A stretch of 64,000 nucleotides of DNA from Aporrectodea caliginosa (Eukaryota > Annelida > Clitellata > Crassiclitellata > Lumbricidae): the NCBI GenBank assembly GCA_020284085.1, contig JACEVL010000132.1, positions 574,501 through 638,500 of the forward strand, in the 5' to 3' direction. The notes under the pieces are model-generated. The model did not search any database. It was not told the origin of the DNA and saw only the letters and a program-made list of their open reading frames with translations. Positions within the stretch are counted from its first letter, which is position 1; each line of letters starts with the position of its first letter. Of the stretch, positions 1 to 11,805 are shown piece after piece. The position numbers and the translations under genes were made by a program.

Positions 1-407
1 ACAATACAGTAGGCCTATACTTACTGACTAACTGGACCTTTGTTGGTTTATCTACTTTTGATGATTGATCATGTTTGTTTTATTTATTCTAGATGTTTGT
101 CAATGTTTCACGCACTTAGTATAGATATCTAATGTAAAGCAAGATGATCTTGCATAGGCGACGACTTTTGATTTTGTCCCTGGGTGCATGGGTTCTATCC
201 AGAGCAAATTTTATATTCTACATTGCCGAAAAGGTGAGTTTTAACGCATTTTCGGAGAAAAGAAATTGTTTTCTTGTCACGGGTCGGGGTTACGTGGTTA
301 GAAAAGCAGTCGAAACTGACGTGACGGTGACTGACATAGATATGCAACCTTACTGCTTACGTGTTCCGAAATTGTATGTAGCCTATGTAGCCTGTCTTAT
401 TATTATA
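1..407. other. no recognisable gene at left edge
   Basis: AT-rich sequence without a recognisable domain. A 96-codon open frame starts at 144 but resembles no family I know and runs straight into the minisatellite. It may be internal sequence of the hAT transposon whose right part follows, but nothing in it shows this directly. Confidence 0.4.
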
Positions 408-1262
408 ACTCTTTTCAGTAACTCTTCTCAATAACTCTTTTCAATAACTCTTTTCAATAACTGTTTTCAATAACTGTTTTCAATAACTCTTTTCAATAAC
501 TTTTCAATAACTCTTTTCAATAACTGTTTTCAATAACTGGTTTCAATAACTGTTTTCAATAACTGTTTTCAATAACTGTTTTCAATAACTCTTTCAATAA
601 CTTTTCAATAACTGTTTTCAATAACTATTTTCAATATCTGTTTTGAATAACTCTTCAATAACCCTTTTCAATAACTCTTTTCAATAACTGTTTTTCAACT
701 GTTTTAATAACTCTTTTCAATAACTCTTTTCAATAACTCTTTTCAATAACTCTTTTCAATTACCCTTTTCAATAACCCTTTTCAATAACTCTTTTCAATA
801 ACTCTTTTCAATAACTGTTTTCAATAACTGTTTTCAATAACTCTTTTCAATAACTCTTTTCAATAACTCTTTTCAATAACTGTTTTCAATAACTGTTTTC
901 AGTAACTGGTTTCAATAATTCCTTTCAATAACACTTTTCAATAACTCTTTTCAATAACTCTTTCAATAACTCTTTTCAATAAATCTTTTCAATAACTCTT
1001 TTCAATAACTCTAATTTCAATAACTGTTTTCAATAACTGTTTTCAATAACTGTTTTCAATAACTGTTTTCAATAACTGTTTTCAATAAGTCTTTTCAATA
1101 ACTGTTTTCAATAACTGTTTTCAATAACTGTTTTTCATTAACTGTTTTCAATAACTGTTTTCAATAACTGTTTTCAATAACTGTTTTCATCAACTGGTTT
1201 CAATAACTCTTTTCAATAACTCTTTTCAATAACTCTTTTTCAATAACTCTTTTCAATAAACT
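408..1262. repeat. 13-bp minisatellite, TTTTCAATAACTS
   Basis: About 65 tandem copies of a 13-bp unit (TTTTCAATAACTC or TTTTCAATAACTG). Some copies have lost one or two bases and a few carry substitutions. The C and G variants occur in blocks, which suggests local homogenisation. The array lies directly upstream of the transposase fragment, so it may have expanded inside a transposon. Confidence 0.95.
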
Positions 1263-1311
1263 TCAGGATTCTAACCCTTCATTCAAATTTTCATAGCCTG
1301 AAACTGCATGG

Positions 1312-1509
1312 TTGCACTGTTTCCATGCACGGTGCACCTATACCGGTATTTGTGAACATGTCTTCTCAAAGATGAAACTAACAAAGTGCAAAAACAGATG
1401 CAGACTAACAGATGACAATCTCTCCAATGAATATCGCATTGCCACATCGCACTTCAAAGCAAACATTCCAGATGTGCGTCATGAAAAGAAGTGCCAGATC
1501 TCACATTAA
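1312..1509 (+). pseudogene. hAT-type transposase C-terminal fragment
   Basis: About 52 residues after position 1348 resemble the C-terminal end of hAT/ZBED transposases and of the domesticated GTF2IRD2-like proteins. The run CEHVFSKMKLTKCKNRCRL is followed by LTDDNLSNEYRIATS, and the frame ends KKCQISH-stop, a typical ending of this group. No start codon or catalytic part is present in the window. The frame is open from about 1312 to a TAA at 1507-1509. Upstream it is cut off by stops and the minisatellite. It is the decayed 3' end of a transposase gene and not a host gene; the match rests on my recognition of the motif series. Confidence 0.7.
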
Positions 1510-1810
1510 ATATAGCACACTTAACAAATGGATACATTATACAGACTAACAGTTTTATGTATTTTTTAAACTGAATAAAACTTATTTTTAAAATTTTTAG
1601 TGTAGGACTGTACATATTACGATAATTAGATTTCCATCATACAAATTATCTTCGCTTGCTTTAACGGTTATTAATAAAATTATTAGGCCTATAGTTTCAT
1701 TTTCTGGAGCAAATGAATCTGCAAAAATTAGCTCGCGATTGGCGTACGGCCCCTGAGCTGCCCTTCAAACCTTAAAGCGGCCCTCTGTTAAAAGAAGTTG
1801 CCCATGCCTG
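1510..1810 (+). mobile_element. right end of hAT transposon with terminal repeat
   Basis: The sequence downstream of the transposase fragment ends at 1810 with GTTGCCCATGCCTG. On the minus strand this reads CAGGCATGGGCAACTTC, a typical hAT terminal repeat beginning with CAGG. Immediately beyond it, SINE sequence resumes, so the transposon inserted into a SINE. The left terminus is not visible and probably lies outside the window. Confidence 0.65.
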
Positions 1811-2001
1811 CCCTAAGCTCAGAAGTGCACACGCCTCGGCGGCGCAGAAGCAATTATATTGCAGAGCAATAATTATTTGTGCGCGAAGGACTTGCTCAAG
1901 GTCTCTACGCGGCGGCTTGAGGTGGATTCGAAGTTTCGAATTTCGAACCTGCAACCCTCTGGCTGCAAGGCACCGAACATACCCCTACACCACCGCGCCC
2001 C
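1811..2001 (-). mobile_element. tRNA-derived SINE (family A), cut by hAT end
   Basis: Read on the minus strand, the head GGCGCGGTGGTGTAGGGGTA is followed by a B-box-like GGTTCGAA (around 1942-1952), then a body with ACCTTGAGCAAGTCC. The same head and body occur on the plus strand at 2509 and 40465. The SINE ends abruptly at 1811 where the hAT end begins. The short (TAAG)n run at 2031-2049 follows its 5' side. Confidence 0.8.
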
Positions 2002-2414
2002 ACAAGTAAGGCCACGCTATGCGCCGGTTAAGTAAGTAAGTAAGTAAGTATATCCTTTTTGCACCAATTGCTAACCGCATTTTGGTTTACATTCTACAAG
2101 GCCTAAAATCACAAATGTTACATTTTAATTTCTAGTGTTTTTCAAACTGTGCAGTGTACAGTGTTTTGGTCAAGAGTAAAGCATCCTAATAATAAATGTT
2201 TTCGGGCCAAACTGTCAGCAGCGGGTATAACTCTGTTATGAGCACGAGGACGCAAAAAGTACATAGCGGGTTTTTTCCGGGGGTAAATAGTCCATGTAGT
2301 ACACGAGCAGGGTCGTTAATTATATGGCCGAGAAGAGACGGGTGTCTGCGCACTGACATAGCTGTTCAAAACTTTTGCACGACGTCAGGCAAAAAAACTT
2401 GGATACAGCTGTGA

Positions 2415-2508
2415 GTCTTCTGCTAGGTGCTACTTACCCAGTGTTTTAGTTGTCAAAAAAGAGCTGGAGGGTCGACAACTTACAGATTACCGAAGTACTG
2501 TATTGTGA
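2415..2508. other. unique spacer before SINE
   Basis: No gene or repeat recognised here, nor in 2050-2414, apart from short open frames without family resemblance. Confidence 0.3.
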
Positions 2509-2740
2509 GGCGCGGTGGTGTAGGGGTATGTTCGGTGCCTTGCAGCAGGAGAGTTGCGGGTTCGAATCCACCTCAAACATTCGCGTAGGGAGTAGGGACC
2601 CTGGACAAGTCCTTCACTCGCAATTGCTCATGCGCTTCGGCGTGAAACTCCGATTCAGTGTCCGCTCTGTAGTCGGGAGCGCCTCTGAGTAGAAATCTTG
2701 AAGGGGCGCTATTACAAGTGCTCATACATACATACATGCA
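2509..2740 (+). mobile_element. tRNA-derived SINE (family A), near full length
   Basis: The tRNA-like head contains an A-box-like TGGTGTAGGGGTATG and the B box GGTTCGAATCC. The body contains CCCTGGACAAGTCC. The 3' part, GGGAGCGCCTCTGAGTAG followed by CTTGAAGGGGCGCTATTA, is the same as the 3' end of LINE remnants in this window. A CATA-rich tail closes it. A 3' end shared with a LINE is what lets a SINE use the LINE's reverse transcriptase. Confidence 0.85.
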
Positions 2741-2994
2741 TACTGTAGAGTGTAGACCCTACACAAACGCATGTAAAAATCTAATGGTGTTAATGTGTTA
2801 CACACGACACAACTGACGATATATGAGATAGTTTCGTTTCCTCTTTAAATTGATCGGAAACTTTACAGTGCATGATATGTCCTACTACCATGGGCCTGGC
2901 CTTCATAAACAAGTAATTAACCAAGTACTGCGCTTTGTTTAAATTAATTACAGTGGCACACTAAGCACTAGACAAATTATGCATTAAGTAAAGC

Positions 2995-3066
2995 CTAATA
3001 TCTGAATAGTCATTACTGCTAGAGGCGCTTTATAAATGTCCAGATAAAATACAATACAATACAATA
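2995..3066 (+). mobile_element. LINE/SINE 3' tail with (ATACA)n end
   Basis: CTAGAGGCGCTTTATAAAT followed by AATACAATACAATACAAT. The same tail and pentanucleotide run appear at 40225-40280. Only the 3' end is present. Confidence 0.6.
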
Positions 3067-3227
3067 TCGCTTAATTTTGGCCTTTGTAACAATGTGTGAG
3101 TCCCTACGCTTCGCCTGATTTGTTCCAATATTGGCGAAATGTTAGTCATCCATAGGCTACCTACAGCTAAATAAACTATTTCATGTTGTTAATGGAAATT
3201 TAAAATTACTAATCTACTACATAGGCT

Positions 3228-3614
3228 CAGTGGCGTCACGAAGGGTTTCAGCGCCCAGGGGCAAGGGTTGATGACTGCGCCCATTTTAATATACTTTTTG
3301 ACTTTTAATCGTTCTTTTCATAGTACTGTGTACCACTGAAAGCTGATTTTGCGCCCTCGGGTGCTGCGCCCGGGGCGGCTGCCCAGTGGCGGCATTCCAC
3401 ACCAGGGCCACTGAGCCAGGCAAATGCCCTGGTAAAAAGCCTTTGCCCTGGTCGTTGGCCTGCCAGAATTTTTGCCCTGACGAGAATTTATTTGGGGCAT
3501 AAACCGCCTCTGCACTGGTTGCTTGTATGATTGCCCTGGCTATGCCCTGGTCGCCAAAATGTCTGGCGCCGCCACTGGGCTGCCCCCCTCTGCCTCTCCT
3601 TCGTTACGCCACTG
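3228..3614. mobile_element. hAT-type MITE with 8-bp target duplication, host of a nested MITE
   Basis: The terminal inverted repeats are CAGTGGCGTCACGAAGG on the left and, read inward from the right, CAGTGGCGTAACGAAGG. They are flanked by identical 8-bp target duplications CATAGGCT at 3220-3227 and 3615-3622, the size expected for hAT transposases. There is no coding capacity. The element is interrupted by a second MITE at 3384-3577. Confidence 0.9.
3384..3577. mobile_element. second MITE nested in the hAT MITE
   Basis: 194 bp starting CAGTGGCGGC and ending GCCGCCACTG, with direct repeats GGCTGCC at 3377-3383 and 3578-3584. The duplication is 7 bp as read; an 8-bp duplication is possible if the terminal base was altered. 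The interior repeats the motif TGCCCTGG. A relative in inverted orientation is at 15129-15343. Confidence 0.8.
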
Positions 3615-3929
3615 CATAGGCTTAATTACAATCTTATCAAATGCTCTAAAGTTTCCGGTATACACGCGTGTTGAGAACCTAACACAGACGCCAAACATGT
3701 CAATATGCAAATAGGCCATAGCATAAAGGACAAAGGCATATATTTGCTCACGTAGGTAATATTGAAAACGAAACACACTCAACGATTGTTAGGAAACTAC
3801 GTTGTGTAGTCTTCCTTATTCCGCTTTCCGAGAGAAAGGTCTTTGCGTTGCACAGTGGCGCCAAGCAGCGACTGAAGCGGTCGTCAGAGAAGATTTTCTC
3901 AACAACGTTCACGTCCTTCAGACAATACG

Positions 3930-4165
<236 letters not shown>

Positions 4166-4369
4166 TGATGGTGATGGTGATGACCACTGAGATAGTATAA
4201 TTGTTGGTACTGTATTTGAAAATTTGTAAAGCGTCTCTTACACAGAGGCGAAAATCTGTATAAAAGAAGTTTGGGAGACAGATTTTTCTGGGCCGCATTT
4301 TTGCATATTTGGGGGGGGATAGATAGGTCTCAGTCAAAATTTTCGGGGACTGTTCCCCCGTGATTTATG

Positions 4370-4930
4370 CCACTGCCCTTACAGTATAAGCTATTCAGAG
4401 GCCCTCCAAGAGTGAGGGTCCAGAGGAAAAGAAATGTCTTCAAGCAGCGGACAGATATGGGAGAGACCCCGGCCAAAATCTGAGAGCGCATAGGAGACAT
4501 GTCATTCCATAAGGAAGGACCCAAAATAGCAGTGACGCTGTTGTGCCATAGACTAGTAGTCCTTGCCCGACGGACAAGGAGTTGAAGGAGAACAAGACAG
4601 TCAGAGGTGCAGAGAGAAAGGAAGGAGCGAGAGTGCAGAGGTGCACCATGGGGTTTGCGCGTTAGCTCGCAGAGATACTTGGGAGCCTACCTCTGCTAGA
4701 TTTTGGAAACCATGAACAAGATCTTGCACTGGATTTCAGAAGCAACGGGAAGCCAGTGCAATTCATCTGTCGAAATCATGTGTCAGAAGCGAGGAAGGCG
4801 GGCAATGAGCCTAACTGCTGAGTAAAGGACCGATTGATGGGAAGATAATCGTGCCTTGGGGAGACCAGCTAGTAACGAGTTACAGCAATTAATGCGAGGG
4901 CAGATAATATCCAGATGTTATCCAACGCGC
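4370..4930 (-). pseudogene. LINE reverse-transcriptase C-terminal remnant
   Basis: In shifting minus-strand frames one can read CNSLLAGLPKARLSSHQSV, then DELHWLPVASEIQCKILF, then a GPSLWND motif and VRCLKTFLF. This order is characteristic of the last ~200 residues of CR1/L2-like non-LTR retrotransposon ORF2. There are several stops and at least two frameshifts. It ends in the shared 3' tail (GCCTCTGAATAG). Dead copy, 3' end only. Confidence 0.8.
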
Positions 4931-5185
4931 CACCGACCCCCCCAATGAATCAAAAATTAGATGAAAAAAATTAGATGAAAGCGTTAACTATGGCAGTAAA
5001 GAATGAAGAGGAGACAGATCTTCTAATATCTCGTAGACGCCTCATACATGTATGGTAGTTACGGGACCGCGTTTCGTTCGAGAGATGTTCAGAGAAGGTT
5101 CGATTGCTGTCCAAAGTGACACCCAAGTCGTGAACGGTAAATGAGTTAGTGAACGCCGGATACTTTGCAGACGGTAGTGGAAAAT
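4931..5185. other. non-coding spacer
   Basis: Nothing recognisable; possibly degraded LINE sequence between the two remnants. Confidence 0.3.
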
Positions 5186-5291
5186 CGCATTGATGATGAT
5201 GATGTTGATGATGATGATGATGTTGATGATGATGATGATAATGATGATGATGATGATGATGATGATGACCATGGAGGTGATGATGATGATT
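5186..5291. repeat. (GAT)n microsatellite
   Basis: Imperfect GAT array with interspersed GTT and ATA units, directly joined to a LINE remnant on its right. Confidence 0.95.
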
Positions 5292-5640
5292 GGCTACCTC
5301 TCTCTGCGCGCATCCAATTCAAAGTTCTCATTCTCGTGCTCAAATCTCAACTGGGTCTTGCTCCAAAATATCTTTGTCACCAAATTCTCCGTCCCCTCTC
5401 TGCCACGTCATTGCGTCCTCTCAGATCCTCTGACCGGCTTGACCTTTTCGTTTCCCGTGTTAGGACTATACAATGGCTCAATCCAGATTCTTTGCCTGCA
5501 TAGTTCCCTCCCTGTGAAATGGACTTCCTCCTTCTCTATACGCTCTACAATCCTCTCTGGTAGCATCTTTACCACTTTCTCTCACCATTGTATTGTATTA
5601 ATTTAATAAATTTATAAAGCGATGATTATGGTGATGCAAA
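5292..5640 (+). pseudogene. LINE reverse-transcriptase C-terminal remnant
   Basis: The frame at 5292-5470 reads WLPLSARIQFKVLILVLKS, then LGLAPKYLCHQILRPLS and SSDRLDLFVSRVRT. After a one-base shift it continues MAQSRFFACIVPSL, then a stop where Trp is expected, then NGLPPSLY. This is the conserved 'WLP.R..FK', 'LAP.YL', 'RTxMAQSRxFA', 'GPSLWN' order of CR1/L2-type ORF2 C-termini. It ends in TTTATAAAGCG. Confidence 0.85.
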
Positions 5641-6436
5641 CAGCACGATAATGAGAATGAGAATGATAACAATGTTGCCGGGGGTTCGGTGGCCCATTTA
5701 TTTCAGTGATTTTATCAACATTTCCGGCGACGTCTTTCCAGTTCTAGTTCTCTGCTGTAATCCTGTTAATCCATCTCCCCTCCCTCCCTCCATCCGTATC
5801 CCAGACCCTCTTTGTTGCCGTATCCTGTCTCTCTCAACGCTAATTCAGTTCCAACGGAAGTCTCGATTCCTGCTGCAATCGGCGGTTGCTGATGCTGTGT
5901 CTGTGATGATCACAGCAGAAACTCAAGGCGATCACCCAAGCGTCGTGTAACGAATCTACTTAAGGCGATATCACACGTGCCGTCCTTCTCGTGAATAATT
6001 CACCTGCCTTGTCATGCGAGCCGCCTGAGAAACGTAGACGGAAACGGTCAGAGGATCAAAGAAGAGGTCATTACGGGTTAACTGACACAACCGGATCACA
6101 GAACGTCGCTAAGACAAAGTGAGTCTCAATGTCTGACGCGTCAACAAGCGGGGCCAGGATCACGGATCCTTGTCATCTAATAGCTTGCGAAGTCGAGTGA
6201 TTGGTGCCTCACGTCGTAACGCTGTGCGTGCCGCCCATACTCCAGAAACTGCGTGAATTCGGATTGGATTGCAGCATTTTAGACAGAGTTTCTAATCAAA
6301 TGAATTATCGTGCGCTACTCGTCTACATTAATGCAATAATACGACGACTATGCAGTTCTCGATCGTCTCTTACACCTTAGTGACCGCAAGCAGTGAGAAA
6401 AACCAACATATACTAACACTAGTTCTTGGTTGCTGT
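5641..6436. other. intergenic, nothing recognised
   Basis: Mixed-composition sequence. A 99-codon frame at 5651-5950 has no recognisable domain and no splice or homology support. Confidence 0.3.
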
Positions 6437-6440
6437 TTAA

Positions 6441-6512
6441 CGACACTGTGTCATAACAAAGATGATTAGTGTCGCCCTCCTCCTTTCTCCAGGCTTGGGA
6501 CTGGCACTACCA
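6441..6512 (-). repeat. dispersed ~70-bp repeat (foldback-element arm)
   Basis: ACACTGTGTCATAACAAAGA followed by CCCTCCTCC and CCAGGCTTGGGACTGGCACT. It matches, with few differences, one arm of the foldback element at 48541-48819 and the single copy at 41611-41680. Confidence 0.75.
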
Positions 6513-6839
6513 CAGGTAGGGCAGTGGTGCTATTGATGCTTGTCTTTTGAAGCGATACCCAGGAAGAGCGTTGAGTTCGTTACTATTTGACTGCATGCTC
6601 TGACTTGCGAGCTAGGGTTTGATGTATGCATGTATGTATACTTAAATATCCGGTGAGTCTCAGAATTGGGTGTGGTCCAGCAATATAGAACAGAGCTCTG
6701 CGATCGTATCTAGTTCTCTGCTGATTGGTTGATTAATTGATTGCCCTGATGGGCTGACTGTCATCAGCCCGTTGGGTCCGGTTCATGCGCTCAAGGACGA
6801 TGCGACCAAATTGTCATTTCCCCTTCTGAGACAATCTCC

Positions 6840-7110
6840 GACTTGTAATTGTAACTGAATTGTAATTGAACAATTGTATAGCACCACACCCAGAGATTCA
6901 GAGGCGCTCCCGACCCAGCTACGGCTCTAACAAATAAGATAGTCTTCAGGCGTTTCCGAAACAGTGGAAGAGAAAGGCTGAGGAGCTCAAGACGCAATTC
7001 ATGCGGAAGATGGTTCCAACTGGAGGGGCCGACATAAGCAAAGCTTCTGGATTTAGCTTAACTTCCACCACAAGAAACAATTTAAACATTATATCTTTTA
7101 TAGATTTATA
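6840..7110 (-). pseudogene. LINE reverse-transcriptase C-terminal remnant
   Basis: Minus-strand frames give YVGPSSWNHLPHELRLEL, then LPLFRKRLKTILF. These are the 'GPSxWNxLP.ELR', 'FK..LKT.LF' signature of the ORF2 C-terminus. The shared 3' tail CGGGAGCGCCTCTGAATC follows, then TATACAATTG. A frameshift lies near 7000. Confidence 0.8.
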
Positions 7111-7449
7111 GCAGTTAGAGACCTGCATTTTAGCGTCCTTGAAGGGACTCTAACAGACGGTAGATTGCTAAATGCATATTATGCATATACGTGCACACTG
7201 AAATGTTGCATGCAATCATACGTGCATACATACCAAATACATACATAACCATAATTTTTGGGCCCGACAAACAGACAAAACAAATCGGCTTTAATTGAAA
7301 TACCGGAAAATTAAGTAAAAATGAAGGTTATCAGGGAACAACAGGGAAAGAAAACCCGAAAAGGATCAAGGTCCCCCTAAGCAGGGTCACCCTTTCATAA
7401 AACGACATGCAGCGGCTGGTTAATTCAATGACACATAGGAGCAATATAA

Positions 7450-7546
7450 CTAAACTAGTTAACTAGTACATACTTACATACATACATATACACAAACATA
7501 CATGCATACATACATACATACATACATGCATACATACATACATACA

Positions 7547-7580
<34 letters not shown>

Positions 7581-7960
7581 CATGCATACATACATACATA
7601 CATACATATATACATATACATACATACATGCATATACACATACATACATACATTATACATACATACATACATGCATGCATACATACATACATACATACAT
7701 ACATACATACATACATACATACATACATACATACATACATACATACATACATACATACATACATACACATTACATACATACACACATACATACATGCATG
7801 TATACATACATACATATACGTATGTACGTATATTAAGTACATACGAGCATACGTAAACATAAAAACGTACACACGTATACATGTGTATACACATACATAC
7901 GCACATAGGTACATGCGTACATAATATGTCCGTGTATACTTCATACGCGCACATACATAG
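7450..7960. repeat. (CATA)n microsatellite, long
   Basis: About 500 bp of CATA units with interspersed TGCA, TATA and CGTA variants. It is open in several frames (IHTY and YVCM repeats), which are not genes. Confidence 0.97.
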
Positions 7961-8509
7961 ATGATGGTGATGACTGCTATCGCCATAGAACATTAGCTGA
8001 CTACAAAGAGTTGCGAAATCAGATATGACATCGACATCAAACGATTATGATTCCATTCCGGATAATAGCCGAATACTGCCATCCACCAAACGAAGGGATG
8101 GGCGAACAGTCAGACGATACATGCTTCCTACACAGACTATTATCATCTCTCGGCCTATACATGTATGTGTAAATGTATGTGCGGTGGTTATGCATAGGCC
8201 TATATGTATTTAGATGTGTGGGAGTGTTGTTGTGTATTTGCGTGTGAATATGTATTACAAAATAGCCGTGAAACAGAGCCTATAGTGCTACTTTTAGCAT
8301 ATGAAGTCATCGACTGATGGGACAGCATCTAATGCAATTACTTATCTAAATGCGGCGACGTAATTACTCTTCGTTAATCACATGACTCTTGTAACGGGTA
8401 TTCAAAGGGCGTAGTCCTTTTCGAAAATATCTTTGAGTTGATGCGCAACAACTCGACAACAGAGAGAACAACAATTGGACAACCATTCGTTGCAGGTTGC
8501 AGTGATGTA

Positions 8510-8660
8510 GTAGAATCCACCTAAGCCGAGTCCGAGTCGAGTCCGAGTCCACCTAAGCCTAGTCATATAGTCGAGTCCGGAGGTGTTCGAGTCCGAGTCC
8601 AGAAGTGTTCGAGTCCGAGTCGAGTCACTAACGATGTCGCCCAAGTCCGAGTCGAAGTCC
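8510..8660. repeat. GAGTCCGAGTC motif cluster, left
   Basis: Dense repeats of GAGTCCGAGTC and CGAGTCC. A matching cluster on the right is at 9270-9410, about 600 bp of plain sequence apart. The pair looks like the subterminal repeats of one DNA transposon, but I could not find a target-site duplication. Confidence 0.55.
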
Positions 8661-9269
8661 ATCCATGCACACAAAAATACAGTGAAACACGCAATTCAAT
8701 GGCATAGAAAAATAACAGCACTATTTATGCAGAAAAATTGATGTCCAAATTACATTTTAAAAACACTAAATTAGATAAAGTTTTGTTCTATACTAATCTC
8801 GCACGATGAGGAAGCATAAAATTTCCTCACCGTTCAACTGGCGCTGTAATAGCAGGAACAGCTAAAACTTTAACTAAAACTTTAGCTGCCACTAAGTGTA
8901 GTCGTGGCAATACTGTAACAGTGGTCTGTTCTATCCAGAAATCCAAGCATGGCAGCTGAACTGTCATATGCTGTGAGCTGTTTGTAGGCACGGCGCATAA
9001 TAAACATGACATGCTGGGAGCTGTTTGTTGGCTTCGATACCTCAGACATAATTTTAATTACAAGAATTACGCTTTCAAAAGATCGATTTCAAGGCAGCCA
9101 GTTTCAAGGACTTTGAAACAAAATAAGCACCCGCTGGGAAACAGGAAGTTGTCGCATAAGTTGGTATTTAATGCACTCTTTAATTAGAAGAAAAACCCAA
9201 ATTAGATGAGTAGGCTTAAGTAAGCAATCGTGCAAGTCATATTTCTGCCGCGAGACAAAATTGTGACTC

Positions 9270-9410
9270 GGAAACTGAGTCAGCGAGTCATATTCGAGTC
9301 AAGGGGCATCGAGTCCAAATCCCAAGTTCGAGTCGTGACAGTCCGAGTTCGAATCCAAGTCCGAGTCCGCAAAAAACCGGTCTCGAGTGGAGTCCTTGTC
9401 CGGAAAAAGT
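9270..9410. repeat. GAGTCCGAGTC motif cluster, right
   Basis: CGAGTC repeats ending CTCGAGTGGAGTCCTTGTCC. Partner of the cluster at 8510-8660. Confidence 0.55.
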
Positions 9411-9479
9411 AATATAATCACCCAGATCTCTAAGAAATTCCACACCCTGCGTCATTTGCTGCTCCTCTTTCGAGACCCG

Positions 9480-9900
9480 CTTTCAAAGGAGATGCGTTGA
9501 GTGAAGCGCTCCTCTGGCACACAGCAATGCGTTGGACCGGAAGGTGAGGAACCTAACGTGTCTTCAGGCCCAGGCGTCGATGATGCTGCTGCGTTCTTGC
9601 TTTGGGGCGGCAAAATTGGTATTACCTGCTGCGAGCTGCACCGTGCTGGGGTCACCCGTTGGGTGGAGAAAATTGACGACCAGATGCAAAATGGACTGGA
9701 AAAGATTCTTAACATCGAGCTCAGCGGCGAGCAGTGGATACAGCCACGCTCCCAATCAGGGACGGAGAACTCGGGATGAGACGTGTGTCGATGCACTTGA
9801 CGTCACCTGCATCGTTGGCGCCGTCCTAGACGCTCCCTTGGAAGATATGTTGCGCAAGAGAGGACATCCTTTCATGCTACCTAAATTAAAATCTGTCTAA
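9480..9900 (+). pseudogene. LINE ORF2 C-terminal remnant, other lineage
   Basis: Plus-strand frames contain LEKILNIELSGEQWIQ, then a shifted frame GMRRVSMHLTSPASLAPS. This resembles the 'LE.IL...LS...W.QASLP...GGLGIR' segment found after the reverse-transcriptase domain of several non-LTR retrotransposons. At least two frameshifts. No tail like that of the other LINE remnants is seen, so it is probably a different family. Confidence 0.6.
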
Positions 9901-11700
9901 AAGTAGTTTTGTTAATCGATGTAACTTTATTTATATTTTGAGTGCATGACTTATTATGTGACTTTATAATATTTATCTTAAATAAACTGGACATATCCTC
10001 CATGACCTACTACTCCGTGTTCCATATACTGGTCACGATCTGCGCCCACGTTCACATAACCGTGTTCTTTCTGGATTTGATTCCCTCGTCAGGCGCGGTT
10101 TCCTGGCTAGGATGTTGTACAGCTAGACCACAGTGTTTTTAGTTTATTATTTACTAACTTTTCTGCTACTATTTGATAACTTTGTATGTACGGCGCCGTG
10201 CGTTTGCCAGCGTTTAACAAATAACACACTTACTTACTTACTCACTTATAATCTCGTTTATTTCCTTTCCAACACGCGCATATAAATTGAGCACTCTAAT
10301 TACAGTGCATCAACTCATCTAATTGTGCTCTTCTTGTAATTGAAATCACTCGGAAAAGGTGCATGCTCACTCTAATAACTTTGACACAATAAAGAAGGCA
10401 GTTTGCAACAATCTAATTAACGGTATTCTATAACTTGTAATATCAAAACAATCGAATTATTTTGCTGGCGCTGCAATATCCCTGCGCCGAATTGTCTGGC
10501 GCCGAATTGTCCTAGCACCCCATTAATCGAACAGGTCGCGAGTTCTTGGTGGAGTTGGAGCACCGTATGACCGCCGTCTGTGGCGGCCCTCTGGAGACAG
10601 TTCAGTTTTCCAGCGCATATCCACATATGCACACAGCGATTCAATGCAGTAGCCTTCAGAGGCACGTTCTTGCAACTCAATTGGGACGAGGACCATTAAC
10701 CCCAAATAATAATAATAAAGTCGATGATGCAGCCATTCTGGATCTATCAATACAAAGTGTAGAGTGTAAACGATCTACTATTTTTTCCTGCACGGCCATT
10801 GTTTGAAGTTTTCGGAAAGAGGCACTGGCCGGAAAATTCGTTTGTTACGGACCATACCTAAATGCAGCTGAACGGACCTCGAAAGACCTACCGCCATGTT
10901 GTATCATTGTAAGAGTCTAAACAATTAGCAATCATGTCATACACGACGTCAGGGTTGGTGCGTACACGACAATTAGCCGAAGAACGCGATAACCCGCGGG
11001 TATTGCCGACATATACGCAGGCAATTTGGAGTGAGATCCGCACCAAATTAGACCGAATGCTTAGATAGCTTATAGGACCGGGTTATTATATTTGTTTATT
11101 CGAACCGACGTTCGCACCGCTTGCGTGTATGCTGACTTTGTGTAATCCCGCCAATGTATGAGAGGTATAATATGGCGGCGGCGTCGGCGTCCTCCATTGC
11201 TGCCCACATTGTTATTGTGCCCTGTGTATATAATGACGATCGAAAATTCTGCTTCTAATAAGGCACAAATGATCCGCTGGTGTCATCGCTGGCCAATTTA
11301 ACTGTCAAACGCCTGTTGAAAATCATCAGAGCTGTTAAAAGTGATTATTAAGCCTACTGGCCAACCGTGAAGTCCGCCCGCTCTCGGCAAAATGGCGCCG
11401 TCCTTGATGTAAGAATAGGGGAGCGACGGTGTTTCAACGAAGGGATCATTCATTCTCACAGACCGAGATCAGTCTGGTTATGTTTTCCATTAATTTTATA
11501 ATAATATTTCTTGTTGTTTTATAGCCTACATTAGGCACTCTCCATCTAACTGCATCGTGTTCAATCTCGAAAGTTTTCTATAATAATAACGAATGGTAAA
11601 TTTAAATGCAATATAAGCTTATTTTACCATTAACCAGACAATCATTTTAGACGTGATTGGAGCGCTAGAAATGTGCCGTAGTAAATAGTATCATATCTAA
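9901..11700. other. intergenic, nothing recognised
   Basis: No domain, repeat family or phase-consistent exon was found. Short open frames at 10417-10806 show no family resemblance. Confidence 0.3.
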
Positions 11701-11769
11701 TACGCTTATAATTCATGGCCCGCTTTTAAAGAATCAGAACAGATCTTATCTTGGAATGGACGGTATACT

Positions 11770-11773
11770 GTTC

Positions 11774-11805
<32 letters not shown>

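Noticed and set aside
7450..7960. Possible CRISPR-like or direct-repeat array
   Set aside because: Simple tetranucleotide repeat without spacers in a eukaryotic genome.
7463..7993. Frames of 140-176 codons with YVCM or IHTY repeats
   Set aside because: CATA tetranucleotide array, open on both strands.
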